Assembly (NCBI GenBank): GCA_949288175.1
Contig: CASEIV010000010.1
Location: 53,720-111,759, forward strand
DNA length: 58,040 nucleotides
Direction of reading: 5' to 3'
From: an uncultured Eubacteriales bacterium
GTDB lineage: Bacteria; Bacillota; Clostridia; TANB77; CAG-508
Under the pieces are notes generated by a model that did no database searches, was not told the origin of the DNA, and saw only the letters and a program-made list of their open reading frames with translations. Position 1 is the stretch's first letter. The number at the start of each line of letters is the position of its first letter. Made by a program: the position numbers and the translations under genes. Positions 8,106 to 17,285 of the stretch are shown here, in pieces.

Positions 8106-9875
8106 ATGTATACAGAACTAAAATCATATCAAATGATAATTGCATTACTAAAGAAATATAATATTAGACATTGTGTACTATCTGCAGGAAGTAGAAATGT
8201 GCCATTTGTACATTCAATAGAAGAGGATCCATTTTTTAAGTGTTATTCTGTAGTAGATGAAAGAAGTGCAGGATATTTTGCATTAGGATTAGCACAAGAG
8301 TTAAATGAGCCAGTTGTTATATCATGTACATCATCAACAGCAACTTGTAATTATTGGCCACCTGTTGCAGAAGCATTTTACCAAAATGTGCCATTAATTG
8401 TTTTAACAAGTGATAGAAATCCAGCAATGCTAGGGCAATGGGAAGACCAAATGATCGATCAAGTAGGTATGTATGATAGACATGTTAAAAAATCTGTTAA
8501 TTTACCAATAATAAAAGATGAAGAAGATGAATATTATTGTGAAAGATTAATAAATGAAGCGTTATTAGAATTAGACCATCATGGAAAAGGACCTGTACAC
8601 ATTAATGTACCAATGAAGGCATACAATAATTCTTTTAATGTTAAAAATTTACCAGAAGTTAAAAAAATTAATAGAATATGCATTGAAGATGATGAAAATA
8701 TATGGAATGAAAAATTGCAAAAATTAATAAATTCAAAAAGAATAATGGTTGTTTGTGGACAAAATAGTTATGTTTCAGATAAATTAAAAGAAGAAATTAA
8801 TAAGTTTTCAAACAAATATAATACAGTTATCAGTATAGAGTATATGTCAAATATAGATGCTGAAAATGGAATTAATTTAGACGTTGGAATGGATACAAGA
8901 TTTATAACAAATAAAAAAATGGAAGAACTATTACCAGATATCGTTATTTCTTTTGGTGGAAATGTATATGGAGGGATAAAGGAAGAATTAAAGAAATTCT
9001 ATGGTAAGTTTGAACATTGGCTTATACAAGAAGATGGAAGAATTGTTGATTTATTTAAAAGCATAACAAATGTTTTTGAAAGTACACCAGAATATTTCTT
9101 TGAAAAGGCTAATAAAATCAATGAAAACGGAAGTAATGATAAAGTATATTACACAAAAATAAAAGAATATATAGACAGTATAAAATATCCTGATTTTAGA
9201 TTTTCACATGTATATGCAATAAAAGAAGTGGTAGAAAGAATACCATCAAATTCTTTACTTCATTTAAGTATAAATGATAGCATAAGAATTACGAATTTCT
9301 TTAAATTAAATAAAAATGTAAGAGTCTATGCAAATATAGGAACACATGGAATAGATGGATGCTTATCCTCATTTTTAGGACAAGCAATTGCTACAGATGA
9401 CCCAGCATATTTAATCATTGGTGATTTAGCATACTTTTATGACATGAATGCTACAAGATTAAGACATATAAAAAACAATGTACATATACTTTTAATAAAT
9501 AATGAAGGTGGATCAGAATTTTATTTTAATCAAGTTTGGAAAAATGAGGCAAGTGATTTGCACACAACAGCTAGACATCATACCAAAGCAAAAGGTTGGG
9601 TGGAATCTAATAATTTTGAGTATTTATCAGCAAACGACAAGAAATCTTTAGAAAAAGCCTTAGAAAGATTTTTTGCAAAAGATAATGAAAAACCAGTTTT
9701 CCTAGAGGTATTTACAGAGATGAAAAAAGATTCTGACACAATTTATGACTTTTTTGATATTAGTAGACCTAGAGATTTAAAATCTGAAACAATTAGAAAA
9801 AGTAAAGAATTCATTAAAAAAACAATAGGACAAGAAAAAGCACAACAAATTGCTAAAAAATTAAAGTTGAAATAA
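8106..9875 (+). CDS. MenD-like thiamine-diphosphate enzyme in a capsule locus
   Basis: A 589-residue ThDP-dependent enzyme closest in motifs to MenD, the SEPHCHC synthase of menaquinone synthesis. It has LSAGSRNVPF (about 25-34), the catalytic-type Glu in DERSAGYFALGLA (Glu52), CTSSTATCNYWPPVAEAFYQNVPLIVLTSDRNP, and a MenD-style cofactor motif starting GDLAYFYDMN at about 439 and ending INNEGGSEFY. No menaquinone gene lies nearby; its neighbours are pyruvyltransferase, SDR and glycosyltransferase genes. I infer a carboligase that adds a 2-oxoacid-derived unit to a sugar or another acceptor for the polymer, conceptually like the ThDP enzyme of yersiniose synthesis. Substrate and product are unknown. 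Confidence 0.85.
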   Translation: MYTELKSYQMIIALLKKYNIRHCVLSAGSRNVPFVHSIEEDPFFKCYSVVDERSAGYFALGLAQELNEPVVISCTSSTATCNYWPPVAEAFYQNVPLIVLTSDRNPAMLGQWEDQMIDQVGMYDRHVKKSVNLPIIKDEEDEYYCERLINEALLELDHHGKGPVHINVPMKAYNNSFNVKNLPEVKKINRICIEDDENIWNEKLQKLINSKRIMVVCGQNSYVSDKLKEEINKFSNKYNTVISIEYMSNIDAENGINLDVGMDTRFITNKKMEELLPDIVISFGGNVYGGIKEELKKFYGKFEHWLIQEDGRIVDLFKSITNVFESTPEYFFEKANKINENGSNDKVYYTKIKEYIDSIKYPDFRFSHVYAIKEVVERIPSNSLLHLSINDSIRITNFFKLNKNVRVYANIGTHGIDGCLSSFLGQAIATDDPAYLIIGDLAYFYDMNATRLRHIKNNVHILLINNEGGSEFYFNQVWKNEASDLHTTARHHTKAKGWVESNNFEYLSANDKKSLEKALERFFAKDNEKPVFLEVFTEMKKDSDTIYDFFDISRPRDLKSETIRKSKEFIKKTIGQEKAQQIAKKLKLK

Positions 9876-9890
9876 TAGGAGTTGTAACGA

Positions 9891-10742
9891 ATGGGAATAA
9901 AAAGAGGAATACGAAAATTAGCAAAGCTTATTCTTGAATCTTCGCCTGAAAAAAATGTTACTGTAAATGTTTCTCAAATAAATTACGGAGAAATTTTAAA
10001 AAATAGAAATATTGTTATAACAGGTGGAGGAAAAGGAATTGGTTTTGCAATTGCTAAGAAATGTATTTCAGAAGGAGCCAATGTAGTCATTACTGGCAGA
10101 ACCGAGAAAACATTGAAAGAAGCAACAGAAGAACTTGGTAAGAGTTGTAAATATGTGGTATTTGATATATCTAAAGTTGAAGAAATGAAAAAATTTTTGT
10201 CAATGTGTGAAGATAAATTTAATGGAAAAATTGATAGTTTAATTAGTAATGCAGGAATATCCTTGCATGAAAATATATACAAAAATGTAACAATTGAGGG
10301 ATTTGATAAACAATTTAATACTAATCTCAGAGCTAGCTATTTCTTAGCAAAAGAATATTTAGAATACTTGGAAAGAAATAAATCTGAAAATGGAAATCTT
10401 ATTTTTATATCATCAGAAACAGGAAATCAATGTTATGATATACCTTATGGCTTAACGAAAGCAGCGTTAAATAGTTTGACAAGGGCATTATCAAGAAGAG
10501 TATACAAAAATAACATTAGAGTGAATGCAATAGCACCAGGAGTTACAGTATCAGATATGGTAAAAGACTATGTAGATATTGATAGTGAAAATATGTATAG
10601 GAAATGTGCATCTGATAGAGTATTTTTACCAGAAGAAGTAGCAGAAGTTGCATGTTTCTTATTAAGTGATGCGTCAAAATGCATTTCAGGAGAGATTATA
10701 CATTGTAATGCTGGTAATCACTTAAGTGTTTTTTGGGAATAA
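9891..10742 (+). CDS. SDR-family oxidoreductase
   Basis: A 283-residue short-chain dehydrogenase/reductase. The Rossmann motif is TGGGKGIG (about 45-52) in NIVITGGGKGIGFAIAKK; then come ISNAGIS, the catalytic Ser region FISSETG and the YxxxK motif YGLTKAALNSL, and finally RVNAIAPG. An N-terminal extension of about 38 residues before the Rossmann strand (basic, containing LAKLILESSPEKN) is unusual for classical SDRs. It starts 15 bp after the MenD-like gene, behind AGGAG, so the two probably act in sequence; reduction of a ketone made by the ThDP enzyme is a reasonable guess. Confidence 0.92.
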   Translation: MGIKRGIRKLAKLILESSPEKNVTVNVSQINYGEILKNRNIVITGGGKGIGFAIAKKCISEGANVVITGRTEKTLKEATEELGKSCKYVVFDISKVEEMKKFLSMCEDKFNGKIDSLISNAGISLHENIYKNVTIEGFDKQFNTNLRASYFLAKEYLEYLERNKSENGNLIFISSETGNQCYDIPYGLTKAALNSLTRALSRRVYKNNIRVNAIAPGVTVSDMVKDYVDIDSENMYRKCASDRVFLPEEVAEVACFLLSDASKCISGEIIHCNAGNHLSVFWE

Positions 10743-10769
10743 AATAAAAACTAATGTGAGGAAGTTTAT

Positions 10770-11867
10770 ATGATTAAAATTTTAACAATAGCCACCAGCC
10801 ATTTTGATACGGGAGGAATTACGAAAGTTATTTTAAATTATTATAGAAATATGGATAAAAATAAATTTAAAATGGATTTTGTTGTTCCAAATGAATTACC
10901 CGAAGATATAAAGCAAGAATTTATAAGTAATGGTTCAAAATACTATATATTAAAAAATAGGAAAAAGAATCCTATTAAATACATAAAAGATTTAGTTAAG
11001 ATTATTAAGAATGAAGAATATCAGATAGTGCATACACATGGAAATAGTGCTACAATGTTTTTGGAAATGTATGCAGGATATAGAGCAGGGTGTAAAGTAA
11101 GAATTGCACATTCACATAATTCCACATGTATACATAAATTTGTAGATAAACTATTACGTCCATTTTTTTACAAATATTGCAATACTGCATTTGCATGTGG
11201 AGAGCTTGCAGGAAAATGGTTGTTTGGAAATAGAAAATTTATTATTATTCCAAATGGAAACGATACAGATAAATTTTCTTTCAATGAAAATAAGAGAGAA
11301 GAAATAAGAAAAAAATATAATTTGCAAGATAAAAAAGTTTTTGGACATGTTGGAAGATTTAATGATCAAAAGAACCAAGAATTTTTAGTAGATATATTTT
11401 ATGAATACTGTAAGGAAAATAAAAATTCAGCACTAATATTAGTTGGAAGTGGAATGTATTTTAATAAAATACAAGATAAAGTAAAGACATTAGGAATTCA
11501 AGAAAGCGTAATTTTTACTAACGAAATCCAAAATGTTGAAGATTGGCTATGTGCTTGTGATGTAATGTTATTACCATCAAAATATGAAGGATTTCCAGTT
11601 GTTTTAATTGAATGGCAGATATCAGGATTACCTTGTTTGGTTTCGGATAAAGTCACTAAAGAAATTAAATTGACTAATTTAGTAGAATTTATTGATTTAG
11701 AAGATAAAGATAAATGGTTAGAATTAATGAAAACAACTGAATTAAAAGACAGAGAGAAAAGTTCAAAAGAAGCAGAGAAAATAGTGAGAAAAAAAGGTTT
11801 TGATATAAAGCAAAATACGAGACAGCTTGAAAAAATATATATTGAAGCTGTAAACAATGAAGAATAA
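10770..11867 (+). CDS. Family 4 glycosyltransferase
   Basis: A 365-residue GT-B glycosyltransferase of the GT4 family. The N-terminal domain has HFDTGGITKVILNYYRNMDKNKFKMDFVV. A helix after IVHTHGNSATMF leads to RIAHSHNS. The C-terminal donor-binding domain has FGHVGRFNDQKNQEFLVDIF, ALILVGSG and the EX7E-type region LPSKYEGFPVVLIEWQISGLPCLVSD. It is a cytoplasmic transferase adding one sugar of the repeat unit; donor and linkage are not readable. It lies in the operon behind a GAGGAAG site. Confidence 0.93.
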   Translation: MIKILTIATSHFDTGGITKVILNYYRNMDKNKFKMDFVVPNELPEDIKQEFISNGSKYYILKNRKKNPIKYIKDLVKIIKNEEYQIVHTHGNSATMFLEMYAGYRAGCKVRIAHSHNSTCIHKFVDKLLRPFFYKYCNTAFACGELAGKWLFGNRKFIIIPNGNDTDKFSFNENKREEIRKKYNLQDKKVFGHVGRFNDQKNQEFLVDIFYEYCKENKNSALILVGSGMYFNKIQDKVKTLGIQESVIFTNEIQNVEDWLCACDVMLLPSKYEGFPVVLIEWQISGLPCLVSDKVTKEIKLTNLVEFIDLEDKDKWLELMKTTELKDREKSSKEAEKIVRKKGFDIKQNTRQLEKIYIEAVNNEE

Positions 11868-11880
11868 AAGGAAGAAAAAT

Positions 11881-12531
11881 ATGACAAGTGAAGGAGTAAG
11901 ATTAAAAGTACTAAAAATAAAAAGAAAGTTTTTTGCAAGTTATAGGAGAAAGAAATTAATTAATACGGACTTTACTATTATATCAAATAATTGCTGGGGA
12001 GGGATGATTTATGAGAGTTATAATCTTCCAAAAGAAAGTCCAACTGTAGGAATGTTTTTCTTTGCAAAAGACTATATAAAATTTGTAAGTAATTTAAAGC
12101 AATATTTAGATTGTGAAATTCGTTTTATTAATCCAAATGAATCTAAATGGAAGGAAGAAGCAAGTAAAGATAAACGTTTTGGTACATATCCCATAGGAAT
12201 ATTAAAGGATGTAGAAATATTCTTTTTACATTATCATTCGGAAGAAGAAGCAAAAGAAAAATGGAAAAGAAGATGTAAAAGGATTAATTTTGATAAATTA
12301 TTGATAAAATTTAATGACCAAAATGGTTGTACTGAACAAGAAGTAAGGACGTTTTTAGATCTTCCTATAAAAAACAAACTATTTTTTACTTGCAAAAAGT
12401 GGAATGGAATTTCAAATGATTCTATAATAGTTATAAAGCAACCTTTTTTTCATGAATATGTAAAAGCTTCATATGAACCATTTGGAAGAAACAAATACAT
12501 TGATATAACCAAAATATTAAATAATTTATAG
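11881..12531 (+). CDS. DUF1919 family polysaccharide-locus protein
   Basis: A 216-residue protein with the DUF1919 hallmark TDFTIISNNCWGGMIYESYNLPKESPTVGMFF near the N-terminus. It continues with LKQYLDCEIRFINP and DVEIFFLHYHSEEEAKEKWKRRCKRINFDKLLIKFNDQNGCTEQEV. Members are common in exopolysaccharide clusters and have been suggested to be acyl- or glycosyl-transferases, without proof that I know of. The start at 11881 is preferred to the in-frame ATG at 11857, which overlaps the previous gene, because AAAAGGAAG sits about 7 bases before it. Confidence 0.88.
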   Translation: MTSEGVRLKVLKIKRKFFASYRRKKLINTDFTIISNNCWGGMIYESYNLPKESPTVGMFFFAKDYIKFVSNLKQYLDCEIRFINPNESKWKEEASKDKRFGTYPIGILKDVEIFFLHYHSEEEAKEKWKRRCKRINFDKLLIKFNDQNGCTEQEVRTFLDLPIKNKLFFTCKKWNGISNDSIIVIKQPFFHEYVKASYEPFGRNKYIDITKILNNL

Positions 12532-12541
12532 GGGGGAATTT

Positions 12542-13240
12542 ATGATACCAAAAATTATCCATTATTGTTGGTTTGGAAATAATAAGAAACCGGAAAATGT
12601 AATTCAATTTATAAATAATTGGAAAGAAAAACTTCCAAATTTTAAGATAATGGAGTGGAATGAAAAAAATTTTGATGTTAATATGTTAAAATATGCAAAA
12701 GAAGCTTATAAAAATAAAAAATATGCTTTTGTAAGTGATGTTGCAAGAATTGAAGCTTTGTATGAATATGGCGGAGTGTATTTGGATACAGACATTGAGA
12801 TAAAAAAAGATTTTTCTCATTTATTAGAAAAATATAAATTAATTATGGGGTATGAAGCAGATGGAAATCATTTAATGACAGCATTTATTGCTTCTGAAAA
12901 AGGAAATCCTTTTATAAAAGAAATTTTGGAAACTTATAAGAATGAAGCTTTTATAGATGAAAAAGGAAATTATAATTTATATCCTAATACATATAGGATA
13001 ACGGATTTATTAAAAAAGCATAATGTGAAAATAGATGGTAAATTTCAAGAATTAGAAAATGGTATAGTTCTATTTCCAGAAAAAAGTTTTAGTGCCATGG
13101 AATTTTCAACGATGACAGAAATTAGTGATGAAACAACATATACAGTACATCATTTTAAGTCATCATGGAAACCTTGGTATGTCAAGGTAAGAAGAAAAAT
13201 AAAGATTTTTTTATTAAGATTTATAAAAAATGAAATATAG
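12542..13240 (+). CDS. GT32-type glycosyltransferase (OCH1/capsular family)
   Basis: A 232-residue transferase of the sugar-binding-DXD family. It opens with IPKIIHYCWFGNNKKPE, and the nucleotide-sugar/metal motif is YEYGGVYLDTDIEI (about 75-88) after the conserved DVARIEALYEYGG. It ends in a short basic amphipathic tail that may bind the membrane. It starts behind GGGGGG 11 bp after the DUF1919 gene. Its role is addition of one sugar in repeat-unit assembly. Confidence 0.92.
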   Translation: MIPKIIHYCWFGNNKKPENVIQFINNWKEKLPNFKIMEWNEKNFDVNMLKYAKEAYKNKKYAFVSDVARIEALYEYGGVYLDTDIEIKKDFSHLLEKYKLIMGYEADGNHLMTAFIASEKGNPFIKEILETYKNEAFIDEKGNYNLYPNTYRITDLLKKHNVKIDGKFQELENGIVLFPEKSFSAMEFSTMTEISDETTYTVHHFKSSWKPWYVKVRRKIKIFLLRFIKNEI

Positions 13241-13264
13241 TACACATAGGATAGGAGAGAAAAA

Positions 13265-14461
13265 ATGATAAGTTTTCTGGTGAGTGCGTTTTTTTTATTT
13301 ATAATATTTCAAAATCTCATTTTTAATAATATAAATTTACCCGATTTTTTTACTTATTGGGATGAAGGTATAGAGATAATATTAATAATATTCTCAATTA
13401 TAGTCATTTGTAAGAATAAGTCATTAAAAATAAAAAGTAGAAATTTTGTTATTTTAATGCTTCTACTTATAATGGTAATTATTGGATTAGTAGGAAATAT
13501 TTGCTTTGGATATTCTCAATCATTGGACGGAATTTTTAGAGATATAGTTAATTTTCTAAAGTTTCCATTAACTTTTTTATTAATTAAGATGTTAGGTATA
13601 GATAAAATAATGGTGAAAATGTTAAGCAAACATGTAACTCAAATTATAAAATTTATGATAACTATTACATTTGCTTTTGGAATAATAAATTTATTTGTGG
13701 ATGTGGGAATGTCCCATGGAAGTGCAAGATATGGAATTATGCCATATAAATTTTTATACAGTCATCCTACATATTTAGTATTAAGTAGTATTTTAATGTT
13801 AAGTTACATTCAGATATTACCTAAATCCAGAAAAAATTTGATATATGAATTAATGTTATTATTAACAATTGTATTTACTATGAGGACAAAAGGAATTGTT
13901 GTTGTAGCAATATTTGTATTTATAAAATATGCTCCAGTAGCAATAAAAAAATTAAAGGCACTATATTGGGGAGGAGCTGGCATTGTTGGTGGTATAATGG
14001 CGTATAGTAAACTAATGGAATATACCTCTTACTCAACTTCACCAAGAGAAGTTCTATATAAAGGAGCTTTAGATTTAATAGGAAAATGTTTTCCAATAGG
14101 TTCAGGTTTTGCAACTTATGCTTCACACTTGTCAGTTAGGTATGAGTCTTTAGTATATGAGTTTGTAAAAGTTCCAATGTATAAGGCGACAGAACTGGTA
14201 TATGGAGATGCGGGTTTTGCCTATTATCTAGGTCAATTTGGCTTTTTAGGTATTATTGTTGGGATATTTTTAGCAATAAATATATATAAATTAGCAGTTG
14301 ATAAGGTGAAAGATAAACTACCAATCATATTAATATTTATATATATAGTGGTTGCACTTACTTCAGAAACTATATTAGTAAATAATGGAATAGAATTAGC
14401 AGTTATGTTAGCATTTATCTCATGTAAAAATAGAAAAGAGGATAAAAGTAAGGAGAATTAA
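13265..14461 (+). CDS. Repeat-unit polymerase (O-antigen/Wzy-like membrane protein)
   Basis: A 398-residue protein with about ten hydrophobic segments and a longer polar loop (about 250-305, containing YTSYSTSPREVLYKGALDLIGKCFPIGSGFATYASH), as expected for Wzy or O-antigen-ligase-like polymerases. The GSGFATYAS region followed by GDAGFAYYLGQFGFLGIIVGI is a typical feature of such proteins. Sequence identity in this group is always low, so the call rests on topology plus position between glycosyltransferases and flippase. Confidence 0.82.
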   Translation: MISFLVSAFFLFIIFQNLIFNNINLPDFFTYWDEGIEIILIIFSIIVICKNKSLKIKSRNFVILMLLLIMVIIGLVGNICFGYSQSLDGIFRDIVNFLKFPLTFLLIKMLGIDKIMVKMLSKHVTQIIKFMITITFAFGIINLFVDVGMSHGSARYGIMPYKFLYSHPTYLVLSSILMLSYIQILPKSRKNLIYELMLLLTIVFTMRTKGIVVVAIFVFIKYAPVAIKKLKALYWGGAGIVGGIMAYSKLMEYTSYSTSPREVLYKGALDLIGKCFPIGSGFATYASHLSVRYESLVYEFVKVPMYKATELVYGDAGFAYYLGQFGFLGIIVGIFLAINIYKLAVDKVKDKLPIILIFIYIVVALTSETILVNNGIELAVMLAFISCKNRKEDKSKEN

Positions 14462-14462
14462 G

Positions 14463-15602
14463 ATGAAAAAGATAGGAATTATTTCAGAACTAAATTTAAA
14501 ACATGCAAATTATGGAAACAGATTACAGTCATATGCTCTAAATAAATATTTGAATACCAATTATGATTGCAAAGCAGAATCGATTACACTTAAAGGAATT
14601 TATGATGTAAATGTAAAAACAAAAAATTATTATTTTAAATTTGTAAAGAAAATAAAAAAGATACCATCTAAAATAAAGTGTAAGTTAAATAAAAGAAAAT
14701 ATAGTTTTGCAAAAAGAATAGAAGCATGCAATAATTTTACTAAAAGAAATACAATTTTATCTCCTGAGCCAATGACATTCGAAATGATACAAAACAGCGA
14801 CTATGATATTTTTATAACAGGTTCAGATGTAGTTTGGGCACAAGTAAAAGGTGGAGTACATAGAATAAGATTTTTGGATTTTAAAGCTAAAAAAGCATTT
14901 GAAAAACTAGCATATGCACCTTCATTTGGTAGAGACTGGATTCCAGAGGAAAATGTAGATACTATTAAAAAATTTTTATCAACTTTTAAGGCTTTATCAG
15001 TAAGAGAAAAATCTTCTATAAAGATGCTAAAAAATATTGGAATAGAAAATGTACAACATGTATGTGATCCAACGTTGTTAATTAATAGAGAAGATTGGCA
15101 AAAAGTAGAAAAAGCAGTAGATATTAAAGAAAAATATATATTTGTTTATTTGTTAGGAAAAAATAAAAAACAAAGAAAAAAAATAGAAGATTTAGCAAAA
15201 AAATTAAATTTAAAAATTGTTTCTGTACCACATGCAAATGAGGTTTATGATTCAATGGATGAAGATTTTGGAGATTATAGAGTTGATAATTGCTCACCTG
15301 AAGAGTGGATATGGTTAATACATAATGCCGAATATGTTATAATAGATAGTTTTCATGGTGTAGTTTTTGCGACAATATTTGAGAAGAAATTTTTAGTTGC
15401 AAAAAGATACTATATTGAGAATATAAATAATAGAATGATAGATTATTTAGATACAATTGAAGAAAGTGATAAACTTTTAGATATATCTGATTTAGCAACA
15501 TTAGATAATATGAAATGGAATTATGATAAAATAAATGAAAATTTAAGTAAATTTATTAATCGTTCAAAAGACTACCTTAATAAAAACATAGGCATTCAAT
15601 AA
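14463..15602 (+). CDS. Polysaccharide pyruvyl transferase family protein (second copy)
   Basis: A 379-residue relative of the protein at 7001-8104. It has GIISELNLKHANYGNRLQSYALNKYL at the N-terminus, then IFITGSDVVWAQ, LAYAPSFGRDWIP, LSVREKSSIKML, CDPTLLINREDW and IDSFHGVVFATIFEKKF. It begins 1 bp after the polymerase stop. Having two divergent members suggests two modified sugars, or that one member has another sugar-transfer role. Confidence 0.9.
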   Translation: MKKIGIISELNLKHANYGNRLQSYALNKYLNTNYDCKAESITLKGIYDVNVKTKNYYFKFVKKIKKIPSKIKCKLNKRKYSFAKRIEACNNFTKRNTILSPEPMTFEMIQNSDYDIFITGSDVVWAQVKGGVHRIRFLDFKAKKAFEKLAYAPSFGRDWIPEENVDTIKKFLSTFKALSVREKSSIKMLKNIGIENVQHVCDPTLLINREDWQKVEKAVDIKEKYIFVYLLGKNKKQRKKIEDLAKKLNLKIVSVPHANEVYDSMDEDFGDYRVDNCSPEEWIWLIHNAEYVIIDSFHGVVFATIFEKKFLVAKRYYIENINNRMIDYLDTIEESDKLLDISDLATLDNMKWNYDKINENLSKFINRSKDYLNKNIGIQ

Positions 15603-15740
15603 ATACATGAATTAGGAAGAGAGTTTGTGTGAAAAATATGTTTCTTGTTATATAATTATCTTATTTAAGTATAGTTATATTTAAAAAGATAATAAAGAGA
15701 AGTTTGGGGATTTAAAAACAAAAAATAGGAAGGAAATGAA

Positions 15741-17270
15741 ATGCAAACAAGTAAAGAAATAAAAATAGGAGCAATACTGTCATATGTAATTATAGCTGTA
15801 AATATGTTAATTGGTGTTTTATATACACCTATTCTAACGGCTAAGTTAGGACAAACTGAATATGGTTTGTATTCATTGGTAACATCAGTTATTTCATATC
15901 TTACAATATTAGACTTTGGCTTTGGTAATGCTATAATCATATATACAACTAGATATAGAAATAAAAATGAAAAAGACAAAGAACAAAAGTTGCATGGAAT
16001 GTTTTTTATTATCTATACAATAATAGGAATAATAGCAGGTATTATAGGTGCAATTCTATGGTTAAATGTTGATAACTTATTTGGAAATTCAATGGGTGCA
16101 GATGAACTAGCTAAAGCTAAGGTATTAATGGGAATATTAACATTTAATTTAGTAATAACATTTCCACTAAGCATATTTACATCTATTATAACTTCTTATG
16201 AGAAATTTGTATTTTCAAAAACACTTAATTTACTAAGAATAATTTTAAATCCAATTATAATGCTAATATTATTAAATTTTGGTGTAAAATCGATAGGATT
16301 GGTAATTCTGGTTACAGTATTGAATATAGGTACACTAATATTAAATTTTATCTACTGTAAGACAAAATTAAAAATTAAGTTAAAGTTTGGAAAAATTGAT
16401 TTTAAATTATTAAAAGAAATAATGGCGTATTCTGTTTGGATATTTTTAAATAGTATCATGGATAAAATTAATTGGAGTCTAGATCAATTTGTCCTAGGAG
16501 TTTATGCTGGCTCTGTGGCAGTTGCTATATATTCTGTAGCAAGTCAATTAAACCAAATGTTTATGAATTTTTCTACCGCAATTTCTGGAGTATTATTACC
16601 AAAGGTTACGAAAATGGAAAATAATAATGCAACAGATAAGGAATTCACAGATGTATTTATTAGAACTGGTAGAGTACAATATATTGTGATGGCTCTAATT
16701 ATTACAGGATTTATTTTATTTGGAAAAGAATTTATTGAGATTATGTGGGTAGGTTCAGAATATTCGGAATCATATATTATTGCATGTATTTTAATGATTC
16801 CTACTACAATACCATTGATACAGAATGTAGGATTAAATATTTTGCAAGCAAAAAATAAATATAAATTTAGAGTAATTGTACTAATGATTTTTTCTGTAGT
16901 AAATGTAGGAATTAGCGTTGTATTGTCTAAATTATATGGTGGAGTAGGTGCTGCAATAGGAACAGCCATATCAATTATCTGTGGACAAGTAATATTTATG
17001 AACATTTTTTATCATAAAAAGATTGGAATTAATATAATAGAATTTTGGAAAAACATATTAAAAATGACAATACCTATTGGAATATGTGTATGTATTGCTA
17101 TAATAATTAAAATATTTATCCCAATTACTACAATTCCTATGCTAATATTACAGATACTAATATATAGTATAATTTATATGATATTTGTATGGAAATGGTC
17201 AATGAATGATTATGAAAGAGAATTAATATTGAAGCCTTTAGAAAAAATAAAAAAAGTTTTTCAACATTAA
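15741..17270 (+). CDS. Repeat-unit flippase (Wzx / PST family)
   Basis: A 509-residue polytopic protein with 12-14 predicted membrane segments. The start SKEIKIGAILSYVIIAVNMLIGVLYTPILTAKLGQTEYGLYSLVTSVISYLTILDFGFGNAIIIYTTRYR is characteristic of Wzx/oligosaccharide translocases. It would flip the lipid-linked repeat unit to the outer leaflet for polymerisation. The gene follows a 138-bp gap without an obvious gene and uses AGGAAGGA as ribosome site. Confidence 0.93.
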   Translation: MQTSKEIKIGAILSYVIIAVNMLIGVLYTPILTAKLGQTEYGLYSLVTSVISYLTILDFGFGNAIIIYTTRYRNKNEKDKEQKLHGMFFIIYTIIGIIAGIIGAILWLNVDNLFGNSMGADELAKAKVLMGILTFNLVITFPLSIFTSIITSYEKFVFSKTLNLLRIILNPIIMLILLNFGVKSIGLVILVTVLNIGTLILNFIYCKTKLKIKLKFGKIDFKLLKEIMAYSVWIFLNSIMDKINWSLDQFVLGVYAGSVAVAIYSVASQLNQMFMNFSTAISGVLLPKVTKMENNNATDKEFTDVFIRTGRVQYIVMALIITGFILFGKEFIEIMWVGSEYSESYIIACILMIPTTIPLIQNVGLNILQAKNKYKFRVIVLMIFSVVNVGISVVLSKLYGGVGAAIGTAISIICGQVIFMNIFYHKKIGINIIEFWKNILKMTIPIGICVCIAIIIKIFIPITTIPMLILQILIYSIIYMIFVWKWSMNDYERELILKPLEKIKKVFQH

Positions 17271-17285
17271 TAAGGAGTTTTTGGT

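Noticed and set aside
8106..9875. Menaquinone biosynthesis gene menD
   Set aside because: No other men gene is in the window and all neighbours are capsule genes; only a MenD-like label is justified.
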